In this document: positions 45,856 to 54,462 of the stretch, one piece after another
How positions within the stretch are numbered: the first letter of the stretch is position 1
How the letters are laid out: each line of letters opens with the position of its first letter
NCBI RefSeq assembly: GCF_024363255.1
Contig: NZ_AP026070.1
Coordinates: 2,108,001-2,172,000, forward strand
Source of the DNA: Shewanella sp. NFH-SH190041
GTDB lineage: Bacteria; Pseudomonadota; Gammaproteobacteria; Enterobacterales; Shewanellaceae
Reading direction: 5' to 3'
Length of the DNA: 64,000 bases
The notes under the pieces: model-generated
The model's database searches: none
Seen by the model: only the letters and a program-made list of their open reading frames with translations
Told to the model about the DNA's origin: nothing
Program-made: the position numbers and the translations under genes

Positions 45856-46238
45856 CTATAGCTTATCCGCTTTTTTATCCGAACGCTTTTTACCCCATTT
45901 ACCAAGCTCTTCTTGGAAAAATGAACCCGATCTCATGGCGAAAAACATACCTGCTGAAGAAATTATTAAAATGCACCCTGCAATAATGTCGAAAATAGAT
46001 CTTTCAATAATACCTGTGTAAAGAAGCCATATATCTAAAAGAGCCAATCTGAGCTTGAATTCGCGAGCTGCCTATCATCATTTCTGTTAACAGAATCATC
46101 GGTATCAATAGCAATACCTTGAATACAATCAGCAACAGATTTCGCCGTTGTGGTTTTTCCTGATCCAGAAAAGCCATCAAACACAATTGGTTGCAGGTCT
46201 TCATGACCTATTACTTCACTTATAATAGAACTAATCAT
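45856..46238 (-). CDS. cassette with two short frames: P-loop fragment and membrane peptide
   Basis: The first frame (46035-46238, 67 aa) reads EDLQPIVFDGFSGSGKTTTA, a Walker A loop of a nucleoside/adenylate-type kinase, then ends. The second (45856-46047, 63 aa, TTG start) has a single hydrophobic span (GIIERSIFDIIAGCILIISS) and a basic tail. Either these are two tiny genes, or the kinase was cut when the cassette formed. The overlap of 13 bp suggests coupling. No enzyme function is likely. Confidence 0.4.
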
Positions 46239-46585
46239 TTAGCACTCTGAGTTTTCCTCCAATTGGCATATAACGCCGCCAGCACCGGCCGGTGCACGCA
46301 GTGCGGAAGTCCAGCCCCGAAGGGGTGATTGCGCCTAGCCTTGTTATGTTTTTTCTCAACATCATAGTTAATATCATTCGTTTCTAGCTCAGCTAGGACA
46401 TCACTTAAATACGGTTTAATAACTCCATTTATTCGGTGAACACCACTTTCTTTCAGTCTTTGCTTAAGAGTACTTACCGAAACCTCAGTCATTTCACTAT
46501 CAAATTTACGAATCACCATTAACTCTTTAGCGGAGGGCAACTGTTCCTTAATTTTGATTACGACAGTGAACTCTGGGTGACTCAT
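46235..46585 (-). CDS. cassette protein running through its attC site, 116 aa
   Basis: I start at the ATG at 46585 (MSHPEFTVVIKIKEQLPS); the upstream codons lie in the attC. The body (SAKELMVIRKFDSEMTEVSV; TLKQRLKESGVHRINGVIKP) is a small basic protein. Unlike its neighbours it has no stop in the TAACAA core. The frame reads through the attC (NKARRNHPFGAGLPHCVHRP) and ends four bases inside the next cassette gene. The last ~40 residues are therefore attC-encoded. Confidence 0.5.
   Translation of the reverse strand: MSHPEFTVVIKIKEQLPSAKELMVIRKFDSEMTEVSVSTLKQRLKESGVHRINGVIKPYLSDVLAELETNDINYDVEKKHNKARRNHPFGAGLPHCVHRPVLAALYANWRKTQSAK
46268..46347 (-). repeat. attC site 8 (short, ~80 bp)
   Basis: Minus strand ATAACAAGGCTAGGCGCAATC ends GGTGCTGGCGGCGTTATA, with a CCCCTTCGGGG hairpin loop in the centre. 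Confidence 0.85.
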
Positions 46586-46605
46586 ATATTCTGCTCTTTC
46601 AGAAA

Positions 46606-46731
46606 AATAATGCCGCATTAAGGGGTGAGCAACGCTACCACGAAACTTAACCATACCACTGTAAACACAAAACCCAACGATGAAATGAAAAATGCCAAGC
46701 GTTGAGAATCACTCTTAAATTTATTGTTAGC
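46606..46731 (-). repeat. attC site 9
   Basis: Minus strand GCTAACAATAAATTTAAGAG ends CCCTTAATGCGGCATTAT. Same subfamily as sites 2, 3 and 14. The core is GCATTAT rather than GTTAT. Confidence 0.8.
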
Positions 46732-46732
46732 T

Positions 46733-47137
46733 TTAAAACGGGAAGCCGATTTCACTCATTTTCTTGAGAGCGAAATCTTCACTAACTTTTTTGACCGTAT
46801 CATAAGCTGTACCTGACTCTTGAGCTTTTTGAATACCATATTTACTAGTTTGAGCTCCCATGATCCATAGACTAACTTTCACGGTCCATTTCCAGCCTGA
46901 ACCGCCTGCAATACTTTCATCAATTGCTAGTTCGCTGACGGCTTTACCATAGCCAATAAACTGATGTTGGTACTTGAGAATCAGTATATCTCCAGCTTTA
47001 ATCTCTGAGATCGCACCTTTATATTTGTTATCTTCGTGTAATACGAAGCTTGCATTAACAATGCACCTTCTCAAGTTTTCATCATCGTAGCCTTTATCTG
47101 GCTGACCAATGCTACACACAAAATAGTTTTTACTCAT
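46733..47137 (-). CDS. cassette protein, 134 aa, EVE/PUA-like
   Basis: MSKNYFVCSIGQPDKGYDDEN followed by GAISEIKAGDILILKYQHQF / IGYGKAVSELAID and a late WKWTVKVSLW has the layout of EVE-type domains (a modified-base reader: N-terminal Y-[FW]-V strand, central GD-x-[IV] turn). EVE proteins often accompany modification-dependent restriction. The family call rests on pattern alone. It carries a normal start and follows leader-distal order in the array. Confidence 0.5.
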   Translation of the reverse strand: MSKNYFVCSIGQPDKGYDDENLRRCIVNASFVLHEDNKYKGAISEIKAGDILILKYQHQFIGYGKAVSELAIDESIAGGSGWKWTVKVSLWIMGAQTSKYGIQKAQESGTAYDTVKKVSEDFALKKMSEIGFPF

Positions 47138-47177
47138 ATATTTCTCTTGATTGATACCTAAAGAGGTTGCAAAGGAA

Positions 47178-47273
47178 GTTAACGCCTGGCACTGTAGCCG
47201 ACAAACATGGCGCGTAATTGCGCAAGCAATTTAAGTGACACTTTTGACGGTCGGTTGCTGCCACTTGTTAAAT
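47178..47273 (-). repeat. attC site 10
   Basis: Minus strand TTTAACAAGTGGCAGCAACCG ends CTACAGTGCCAGGCGTTAAC. The inner stem AAAGTGTCACTT / AATTGC closes well. Confidence 0.88.
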
Positions 47274-47275
47274 TT

Positions 47276-47641
47276 TTACTCTCTACTCTCAACATACTCT
47301 TCATATTCTTGGTCGATCATTCCTTTGCCAACAAACTTATCAGGGCTCCCACCTAATTCGGATTCTAACCAAGCAAGGCAATTATCTAGCGACCCGATAT
47401 ATTCCTTTATTTCCTCCGGATCGATTTCTCCGATAGTTGAAAACAAGGTGACATCACAATAATAGTCATCTCCTTCATCTACCGAGCGGATCAATTCGAT
47501 CTTTGCATTTTGTTCTGATCCTGTCATGCGAACCCAATCGAATGTTACAGAATCAAAATACTGTCCAATACTAATGAATTGAGATAGCTCCCTTCCCATC
47601 TTCAGATATAACTTAAGCTTTTCGCGCGGTATATATTTCAT
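47276..47641 (-). CDS. cassette protein, 121 aa, unknown
   Basis: From the ATG at 47641 (MKYIPREKLKLYLKMGREL): acidic, with strands (AKIELIRSVDEGDDYYCDVT) and the acidic tail DQEYEEYVESRE. The seven codons before this ATG derive from the attC. No family recognised. Confidence 0.5.
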   Translation of the reverse strand: MKYIPREKLKLYLKMGRELSQFISIGQYFDSVTFDWVRMTGSEQNAKIELIRSVDEGDDYYCDVTLFSTIGEIDPEEIKEYIGSLDNCLAWLESELGGSPDKFVGKGMIDQEYEEYVESRE

Positions 47642-47648
47642 AACAAAA

Positions 47649-47748
47649 TTTAACGCCCGCATAAAATACGGATAATGCTTGAATAAAATTAGCTAAGAAT
47701 GAACGTCAGCCAAGCTTAAGACGTCCATTCATTAATGCGTTTGTGATG
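47649..47748 (-). repeat. attC site 11 (weaker)
   Basis: Minus strand ATCACAAACGCATTAATGAATG ends TTTATGCGGGCGTTAAAT. The crossover core GCGTTAAAT is good but the other core reads ATCACAA. Inner arms GAATGGACGTC / GACGTTCATTC pair. Confidence 0.6.
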
Positions 47749-47987
47749 TGTTTTCTTTGTCCTAAATGTTTTTACCTGTTTTGACTTTGTATATCAGGTG
47801 AATACCAGAAAGTACCATAACTAGACCAGCGAAAGCCCAGAGGTAATCCCCCCTCAATCAAACCCATGACTAAACCGAACACCCCAATAATAAAAACAAA
47901 AACTTGTCAAAACATACTAATTTACTTATTTATATTTACTCATCAATATTTCTATTTTGTTGTATTATGCACCTGATTCACAAAACA
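47749..47987 (-). pseudogene. cassette with a frameshifted two-span membrane peptide
   Basis: Minus-strand pieces QVFVFIIGVFGLVMGLIEG and DYLWAFAGLVMVLSGIHLIY-KVKTGKNI lie in adjacent frames, joined at a run of six G (47852-47857). One G fewer would make a continuous small membrane protein. No start with ribosome site was found. Confidence 0.4.
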
Positions 47988-48106
47988 CATAACGTCGCAA
48001 TAACGGGCGCTTACCAAACCACTCAAAACTGCTTTAATCTTTGTACTCACAAGACTTTGAAAAGCTGCAACAGCGACTAAAGCGCCCTCGTCTATTGCTT
48101 TGTTAG
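47988..48106 (-). repeat. attC site 12
   Basis: Minus strand GCTAACAAAGCAATAGACGAG ends GTTATTGCGACGTTATG, with arms GGGCGCTTTAG / TAAGCGCCCG. Confidence 0.88.
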
Positions 48107-48576
48107 CAAAATTTAGTCAGTACAATTGGTAAGCCATCGCCAAACTCGTCATGTACCCACACTTTAACTGGAATTGGATACTCCCATCCACCGGCTTTCC
48201 ACCAACACTCAGCCAACCACCTTTTAGTGATATCAGCGATTAAATTTACGCCACCGAAGTCTTCATTAAAGTAATACTCTTCATCAAATGGAGGTACATC
48301 ATATGTGCCATCAAGTATCTCGCTTGATTTACCAGGAAAGATTGAAGGATCTGAGTTGCTTACTTTATTATTTTTACCTTGAAAGTATAACCAAGCGGAA
48401 GGCGTCCCTATCCCATCATCTCCAAGAAATATTTGCACTTCAGCTTCACACACGGTATCTGGAACAGGTAATAAAAATAGTAATTTCATCTCTTCAATGA
48501 ATTTTGATGATACTTTTTCTAATGAGCTCAGAAACCGTTTTGAAAATTGCTCTGTACTTAAGCCAAAAGGCACCAT
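48103..48576 (-). CDS. cassette protein, 157 aa, unknown
   Basis: MVPFGLSTEQFSKRFLSSLE opens a soluble, Trp-rich protein (WLAECWWKAGGWEYPIPVKV near the end). This is the leader-proximal cassette of group 1b, so it would be the first gene transcribed from the leader. No family recognised. Confidence 0.5.
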   Translation of the reverse strand: MVPFGLSTEQFSKRFLSSLEKVSSKFIEEMKLLFLLPVPDTVCEAEVQIFLGDDGIGTPSAWLYFQGKNNKVSNSDPSIFPGKSSEILDGTYDVPPFDEEYYFNEDFGGVNLIADITKRWLAECWWKAGGWEYPIPVKVWVHDEFGDGLPIVLTKFC

Positions 48577-48591
48577 TCCGACTCTCCCGCT

Positions 48592-49431
48592 AACAGTGTA
48601 TTACCCGGACTTCTCGGTAAACCCTATACAAAATCAAGGTTTAAAATCATAGAATGGGTAAATTAATTTAATTGATACATGATCTTACCAACAAGCATTA
48701 TCACGATCTATGGGAATATGTTCAAAACAAAATGAGCCCCTTATTACTTGAGCCAGCAAATGGCGCGGTATGTAAATCAGTGATTCTTAACATGCCATTT
48801 ATTTAATAAGTTACAGAAACACAAAAAACAAACCGATAACAAACACACAATTTTATGGCTCGTTTTTTGGCATTTTCCAAACTTTAATCTTTATTATCGC
48901 ACCATCTCCATTTATAGAGTCAATCCGATCAAAATTAAGGGGTCGACGTTATAGCTTACTAATAGGAAAAGTTTACCTTTATTGGATACGACAATTTATT
49001 TAGTTCCATCACAAAAGCATCCCGCAGATATGAGAAATCAAGAAATTTAGCTATGTTCTTTCCAACCTTGCCCACATCAGATGCGTGAGTAGTGCCACTC
49101 AAAACCAAGCTTTATGAGCTTTGATTTTTCACATTAGTCATATGTGGCAAATATAAATTGAAGAGTAAGACTGACGCTCCGTCCGTAACTGATTCAGGGG
49201 CAAAAACACGTTAGTAATGGCTATTCAGCAATATGTTCCTCGCCATGTTCCCCGACATTTAGGCACGATACTTTTCCCTCTATCACAAGAGGTTACAACT
49301 ATCCCAAACAGCGAGAATCCTCTTGCATTACAACTGGTCGGCAACCAGATTGTTTGATAATTTAGCCGCTAGTTGAGTTTGAAAAGCCAGTGCGTTGTTT
49401 ACGGTGGCATGTTCACAGGGGAAGTGATGAT
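48592..49431. repeat. leader copy 2, between cassette group 1b and lysR
   Basis: 840 bp matching leader copy 1. It extends into the first ~180 bp of lysR. No integrase-like frame was found on either strand. Reading on the minus strand, the last bases CACTG/TTAGC before the first cassette fit a G/TTRRR crossover. Relative to copy 1 it has an extra segment at about 48917-49010, and its small frames are broken by stops. Confidence 0.8.
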
Positions 49432-50373
49432 ATGAGACTGGAACGGATAGATTTAAATCTTTTTATTGTTTTTGAAGTGATCTACCGCGAGGCAAACCTG
49501 ACTAAAGCGGCCAAAGTGCTAAATATCACTCAGCCTGCCGTCAGTAATGCCCTTGCCAGATTACGCAGCACATTTGACGATCCCCTATTCCAGCGTAAAG
49601 CTGACCGCATGGTGCCAACCCCTTTTGCGGAAAACTTAATTGGCCCGGTGCGTGAAGCGTTATGGCTACTGAATAACGGCGTAGCGAAACAAGACAGCTT
49701 TGACCCGGCCAAGACCAAAAAGGTGATCCGTTTAGGACTGACAGAAATCGCTGCCGCCAGGGTGTTACCGCGGCTGTTACCTGCCCTGCAACAAACTGCA
49801 CCGGGGATCTTGCTTGATATCCGCCCACTGGATTCTGGCACCTTGGTTGAAGCGTTAACCGCCGCCAAACTTGATCTTTGTATCGATACACCGATGACGC
49901 CAGATCAACGTATTAGCCACGCCCTATTAGGGCAAGAAACCTATGTTTGCGCCGTACGTTCTGGACACAGCAGCATCACTGCCGCACCGGATTTACAGCA
50001 ATATTTAGCCTGTGATCATCTGCATTGTGATTATCCCGCTGCACCGGATGCGGTCGATCACGCGCTTAATCAACTGGGATTGAAACGTCGCATTAAAACT
50101 CGGCTGCAATACAGCTTACTGACCCCGGCGTTATTACAACAATCCGATTTAGTGCTTTCGCTGCCCAATGCGCTGGCCCGCAATTATCAGCTCGACACCT
50201 ATCCCCTGCCCTTTACCGTAATGCCGTTATCACTGCATTTGTACTGGCACAAGAGTGTTGAAAATGATGCGGCAAACCATTGGTTGCGGCAGCTCATTTT
50301 GAGTCAAAGCCCGGACACCCCTGCCAGCCCCCCAACCGCTAAAATATCGCAGGCCGAGACTGAGCCTGCATAA
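49432..50373 (+). CDS. LysR-family transcriptional regulator
   Basis: A 313-residue regulator from the ATG at 49432 (behind GGGGAAG). The winged helix-turn-helix covers residues 1-62: LERIDLNLFIVFEVIYREAN, LTKAAKVLNITQPAVSNALA, RLRSTFDDPLFQRK. A substrate-binding domain follows (LGLTEIAAARVLPRLLPALQ; ATEDLxxC-type segments). The N-terminus resembles NahR/PnbR-type regulators of aromatic or acyl catabolism. It is convergent with the acyl-CoA synthetase gene (62-bp gap). Its first 60 codons are duplicated at 43424. Confidence 0.88.
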   Translation: MRLERIDLNLFIVFEVIYREANLTKAAKVLNITQPAVSNALARLRSTFDDPLFQRKADRMVPTPFAENLIGPVREALWLLNNGVAKQDSFDPAKTKKVIRLGLTEIAAARVLPRLLPALQQTAPGILLDIRPLDSGTLVEALTAAKLDLCIDTPMTPDQRISHALLGQETYVCAVRSGHSSITAAPDLQQYLACDHLHCDYPAAPDAVDHALNQLGLKRRIKTRLQYSLLTPALLQQSDLVLSLPNALARNYQLDTYPLPFTVMPLSLHLYWHKSVENDAANHWLRQLILSQSPDTPASPPTAKISQAETEPA

Positions 50374-50435
50374 ACAGGCACAGCATCAACACGTCGCCTT
50401 TACTATCTACGCTGGGCGGGCACTAGACATGAGCG

Positions 50436-51974
50436 TTACGCCCAATAAGGGGCTTTTAAGCGGCGCTTGTAGAGTTTGCCATTGGGGTCCCGTGGCAGTT
50501 TCACGCTGAAATCAATCGATTTTGGCCATTTCATCTTTGCCAGCTTACCGGCGATAAAGGTCATCAACTCGTCGGTCAGCGCCCCATCGGCCACGACGCC
50601 ATCAATGGGCTGAATAACGGCTTTCACTTCCTCCCCCCAGTCAGCATTGGGGATGCCAAAGACGGCACAATCAGCCACTTTAGGGTGCAAAATCAGTACA
50701 TTTTCAATTTCGGCGGGATAAATATTAGCGCCACCACTGATGATCATGTCCGTTTTGCGATCACAGAGAAACAGAAAGCCATCTTCATTCAGGTAACCCA
50801 CATCACCGGCAGTAAAATAATCGCCAACACGGTTACCTGCGGTTTTCTTACTATCGCCACGGTATTCAAACCGGCTGACATCCGTCATCAACATATATAT
50901 GGTGCCCTGCTCGCCAACCGGTAGCTCATCGCCTTTATCATCAAAAATTTTGATATCAGCACCACACCAAGCTTTCCCTACTGTGCCGGGGTTTGCCAAC
51001 CATTGCTCCGTATTACAAATCGCCCCGCCACCTTCAGTGCATGCATAATATTCATAGATACAAGGGCCAAACCAATCAATGATCTCCCGCTTAACCTGTG
51101 GCGCACAGGGGGCAGCAGTGTGCAGCATATGCTGCATGGAGCTGACATCATAACGGCTGCGCACTTCTGCGGGCAGTTTCAACAGCCGCACCAGCTGGGT
51201 CGGTACCACATGGGTAGTGGTTACGCCAAAACGATCAATCGCTGCCAGCATGCCTTCAGCATCCCACTTATCATGCAGCACCACACTGTGACCCAGATGC
51301 AACGAATTTGTCACCCAGGTCATGGCGGCGGTGTGATACAGCGGCGAGCCACTGTAATGGACATTGCCCTGTTGCGGCATAATGCCAAACAACTGGGGGA
51401 ACATGGCCATATTGGTCGCCATGGTATCGGGATCTATCCCAGGGACGGGGCGGCGCACTCCCTTAGGTTTGCCTGTGGTGCCGGAGGTATAAAACATTAC
51501 CATGCCAGTAGCGCGATCAACGGGTAAGGCATCAGCCTGCCCCGCCACCAGCTGATGGTAAGTCTTTACGCCATCAACAGGCTTGCCCAACTTAAAGCAA
51601 TGCTGCGGATTAAAACCGCTCGCCTTAACCGCCGTTGCCGAGGCCTCTGCGGCCGCATCATCGTAAATCAGTACCGCTGCACCACTGTCCTTGAGGATAT
51701 AGGCAATTTCAGGCCCGGCCAGATGCCAATTAAGGGGAACCAGAAACATGCCAGATTGGGTTACTGCCAGATAGAGGGCGATAAACTCTGCGCTATTGGT
51801 CAGCACAGCGGCAACGGTATCCCCTTGTTTAAGGCCCAGATCCCGCAGCCCATGCACCAAACGGTTGCTTTCGGCCACCAGCTCCGCGCGGCTCCAATGT
51901 TTACCATCCGGCGCCACCAGTGCTAATGCCTGCGGCTGCTGTTTTGCCATCTGCCAAATACCCATAGTTTCCAT
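50436..51974 (-). CDS. acyl-CoA synthetase (FadD-like AMP-forming ligase)
   Basis: A 512-residue ligase. VMFYTSGTTGKPKGVRRP (P-loop), EYYACTEGGGAIC (second motif), FTAGDVGYLNEDGFLFLCDR and the hinge MIISGGANIYPAEIENVLI are complete; the C-terminal catalytic lysine lies in PRDPNGKLYKRRLKAPYW. It activates a carboxylate as acyl-AMP and then acyl-CoA. The KRRLKAPYW end is typical of ligases for branched or cyclic acids in actinobacterial and proteobacterial catabolic operons; the true substrate is unknown. It lies between the regulator and the aldehyde dehydrogenase. Confidence 0.88.
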   Translation of the reverse strand: METMGIWQMAKQQPQALALVAPDGKHWSRAELVAESNRLVHGLRDLGLKQGDTVAAVLTNSAEFIALYLAVTQSGMFLVPLNWHLAGPEIAYILKDSGAAVLIYDDAAAEASATAVKASGFNPQHCFKLGKPVDGVKTYHQLVAGQADALPVDRATGMVMFYTSGTTGKPKGVRRPVPGIDPDTMATNMAMFPQLFGIMPQQGNVHYSGSPLYHTAAMTWVTNSLHLGHSVVLHDKWDAEGMLAAIDRFGVTTTHVVPTQLVRLLKLPAEVRSRYDVSSMQHMLHTAAPCAPQVKREIIDWFGPCIYEYYACTEGGGAICNTEQWLANPGTVGKAWCGADIKIFDDKGDELPVGEQGTIYMLMTDVSRFEYRGDSKKTAGNRVGDYFTAGDVGYLNEDGFLFLCDRKTDMIISGGANIYPAEIENVLILHPKVADCAVFGIPNADWGEEVKAVIQPIDGVVADGALTDELMTFIAGKLAKMKWPKSIDFSVKLPRDPNGKLYKRRLKAPYWA

Positions 51975-52299
51975 AACATCCCCTGTCTTATCTTTTGCTG
52001 CAGTTTTATTACACTTTTACTGCGCTATTACAGTTACTGCACTTACAGCCACTGCATTTGCGCCCTAGCATTCATATCCCATGCATTCCCTATGGCATGA
52101 TTGCCGCATTGCAATAGCACTTGGCCGCCCTATCCTATGTGACACGTATTGTGATTGCTTGCTGTGTTCTCGCCCCGCGACTAATTTATCTCGTCTTCAC
52201 TTACCTAGCTTTGACTACCTAGCTTTGGCTACCGAGCGTTGACTTACCCAGCCTTAACTTGTGGTAGTCACTGGCACATCATCTTCGGATTTAACACCG
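51975..52299 (-). promoter_or_regulatory. spacer between aldehyde dehydrogenase and ligase
   Basis: 325 bp that should hold the ligase promoter. It contains short imperfect repeats of CTACCTAGCTTTG (about 52200-52230). No gene or clear operator. Confidence 0.35.
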
Positions 52300-53913
52300 C
52301 TATTTCAATAAATTACGACTTAATTTGGCAATTTTGTCGCCATAGGGCGGCAAGGTGCCCCCCAATTTGGCCAGATTCAACCAACCCTGGCGAAAAACCG
52401 CCCGCTGATGGCTGAAACTGATAAAGCCTTCCCGGCCATGATAACGCCCCATACCACTGTGCCCCGCGCCACCAAAAGGCAAATCATCACAGGCGTAATG
52501 CACTGCGATATCATTGATCCCCAAGGCCCCGGAAGGTAACTGCGAAGTGATGGCATGCCACTGCCGCGTATCCCGGCCAAAGCAATACAGTGCCAATGGT
52601 GCGGGCCTTACCGCTATCGCCTTAATGACTTCATCACTGTGCTGATAAGTGCGCACGCACAATATGGGGCCAAAAATTTCATCGGCCAGTACCGCAGCAT
52701 GTGCAGGCGGGTTAATCACTAGATGGAGCGGAATATTTCGCCCCCCCGCCGAATTAGCCTCACCGCTGCGCCAGTCATTGCCAGTTGGGTCAAGATTAAT
52801 CACCTCAGCACCCAGTTGCGCAGCATTATCCAGCAGAGCCGTGATCCGGTCGCTATGTCGCATTCCCATCACCGGCACCACATCGGCATTTGCAACCACA
52901 GTGGGATAAAGACTTGCCGCAACATGACGACAGTGCTCAATAAATTGCGCTAACTTATCTGCCGGCAACCAGCACTCATCAGGGCTAAGGCAGATTTGCC
53001 CCGAATTAAGCCCTTTAGCTGCAATGATTTTTTCCGCGCTATCCCGCAAATTAGCATCCGGCGCGATTATCACCGGATTCTTGCCACCCAGCTCTAACGT
53101 CACCGGCGTCAGTTGGCTTGCTGCGGCGGCCATCACTTGCTTACCCACTGCCATTGAGCCGGTAAAAATCAAATGATCCAACGCCAATGTGGAAAATACC
53201 CGCCCGGTTTGACTACCGCCCATCACAAGCTGCACTTCGCCCGCAGGAAAGTAGCGGGCAAACAGCTGTTGTAGCAACGCAGCGGTATGCGAGGTGAATT
53301 CTGAGGGTTTGATCAGCGCCAAATTACCGGCCCCAAGCACATCAGCCAGTGGGCCAAAAATGGCATTCACCGGGACATTCCAAGGCGACATAATGCCCAC
53401 TATCCCTTTAGGCAGATATTCCACCTGTGCCCGGGCACCGAATAAAGACATAGGAAACAGCGCCCGGCGCGGTTGCGGTTTCATCCACTGACGTATATGA
53501 CGACGCACAAACTTCAGTGATTGCAGGGAAATATACAACTCTGAGATGCGGGTGACACAGTCAGGGCGATGGCCAAAATCCGCCGCCACCGCATCGCACA
53601 AGGCTTGTTGATTGTCTTTCAGTAACCGGATGCAGGTATCGAGTCGCTGCTGACGTAATGCCACTGATGGCACAGGCTGCTGGGCGTGCAGCGCTTTTAT
53701 TTGCGTTAATTGCGTATTGAGCTGCTGAGCCAAGAGAATATCTGACGCCTGCTCGCTAAAGGTCTGTTGCAAGTGACTGGCATCAGACACCATATTCGCC
53801 AAAGTATCTGCCGCATTTCCAGCTTGCCCTTGCGTCGCATTATGATGAGCCCCATGGGCTGAAATTGTGCGAGCAGTGTTATCCGCCTGAGCAGTTTGTT
53901 CTGTCACTGGCAT
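52300..53913 (-). CDS. coniferyl-aldehyde-type dehydrogenase
   Basis: A 537-residue NAD(P)-dependent aldehyde dehydrogenase of the CalB type. VTLELGGKNPVIIAPDA (catalytic Glu), GLNSGQICLSPDECWLP (catalytic Cys), FGPILCVRTY and PFGGAGHSGMGRYHGREGF are present; a C-terminal hydrophobic segment common in membrane-bound CalB enzymes is absent. About 60 N-terminal residues (MPVTEQTAQADNTARTISA on) are extra and low-complexity. It oxidises an aldehyde to the acid that the neighbouring ligase could activate. Alcohol to aldehyde could come from the GMC enzyme at 24865. Confidence 0.85.
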   Translation of the reverse strand: MPVTEQTAQADNTARTISAHGAHHNATQGQAGNAADTLANMVSDASHLQQTFSEQASDILLAQQLNTQLTQIKALHAQQPVPSVALRQQRLDTCIRLLKDNQQALCDAVAADFGHRPDCVTRISELYISLQSLKFVRRHIRQWMKPQPRRALFPMSLFGARAQVEYLPKGIVGIMSPWNVPVNAIFGPLADVLGAGNLALIKPSEFTSHTAALLQQLFARYFPAGEVQLVMGGSQTGRVFSTLALDHLIFTGSMAVGKQVMAAAASQLTPVTLELGGKNPVIIAPDANLRDSAEKIIAAKGLNSGQICLSPDECWLPADKLAQFIEHCRHVAASLYPTVVANADVVPVMGMRHSDRITALLDNAAQLGAEVINLDPTGNDWRSGEANSAGGRNIPLHLVINPPAHAAVLADEIFGPILCVRTYQHSDEVIKAIAVRPAPLALYCFGRDTRQWHAITSQLPSGALGINDIAVHYACDDLPFGGAGHSGMGRYHGREGFISFSHQRAVFRQGWLNLAKLGGTLPPYGDKIAKLSRNLLK

Positions 53914-54462
53914 AAGCTATTCCCTAATCTGGCCTGAACCAATCTGAGCAATAGCCCTAACCTACCCAGCGGATGAAAGCGGTTAACACTTTATTTGCTG
54001 AATAATGGATCATTCAGCAAATTAATGATCTTTTGCACTTTTTAAATAGCGCCTGGCTCAAACCTTACCCCTAAGTCCTTATCTTCAGACGCCATAAATG
54101 CCTGTTCGCCAAATAGACGCCTGCTCTCGGAATAAAAGAGTTAAGTACTATCGTTTCATCACAGCACGCCGGTTTTAAAGGGGTAAGGTTCACACTTTGA
54201 CGCATTACCGTCTATTCAGACGATGCTAGCGGCAATAAGCAAAGGCTAAATCAGCAGATGGTATACAAGTGAAAACACCGCCATCAAGATTAAGCCCATG
54301 AGCTTAACGAACTGCAACACACTTAGCTTGCTTAGATAACTTTGATGACGATGACTTTGATGACTTAAGTGAGTCAGTTTAAGCGGTTAATGTAAGTAGT
54401 TTGTTTTATGTGATGGAATATAAGAGCGTTAACATGAAGGTTGAATCGTTCAGGGAGAACAC
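53914..54462. other. divergent intergenic region aldehyde dehydrogenase / nitroreductase
   Basis: 549 bp without a gene. It carries the promoters of both divergent genes, a strong inverted repeat at 53995-54021 and a run of GATGACTTTGATGAC-like short repeats near 54340-54370. Confidence 0.5.
53995..54021. promoter_or_regulatory. 10-bp-arm inverted repeat, probable operator
   Basis: TTTGCTGAAT and ATTCAGCAAA flank a 7-bp spacer. The perfect dyad and its position 82 bp upstream of the aldehyde dehydrogenase start suggest a dimeric regulator site, possibly for the nearby LysR protein. The absence of a T-run argues against a terminator. Confidence 0.5.

Larger units (their letters stand above)
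43796..48591 (-). mobile_element. integron cassette group 1b (minus strand)
   Basis: About ten cassettes with nine attC sites lie between the lysR fragment and leader copy 2. All genes read on the minus strand, away from leader copy 2. The first cassette abuts the leader at 48591 (GCTAACAGTGTATTACCC on the plus strand). The distal attC has been lost. Confidence 0.85.

Noticed and set aside
48592..49431. Relic of an integron integrase in the leader
   Set aside because: Both strands were read for tyrosine-recombinase motifs (R...HxxR...Y) and none was seen.
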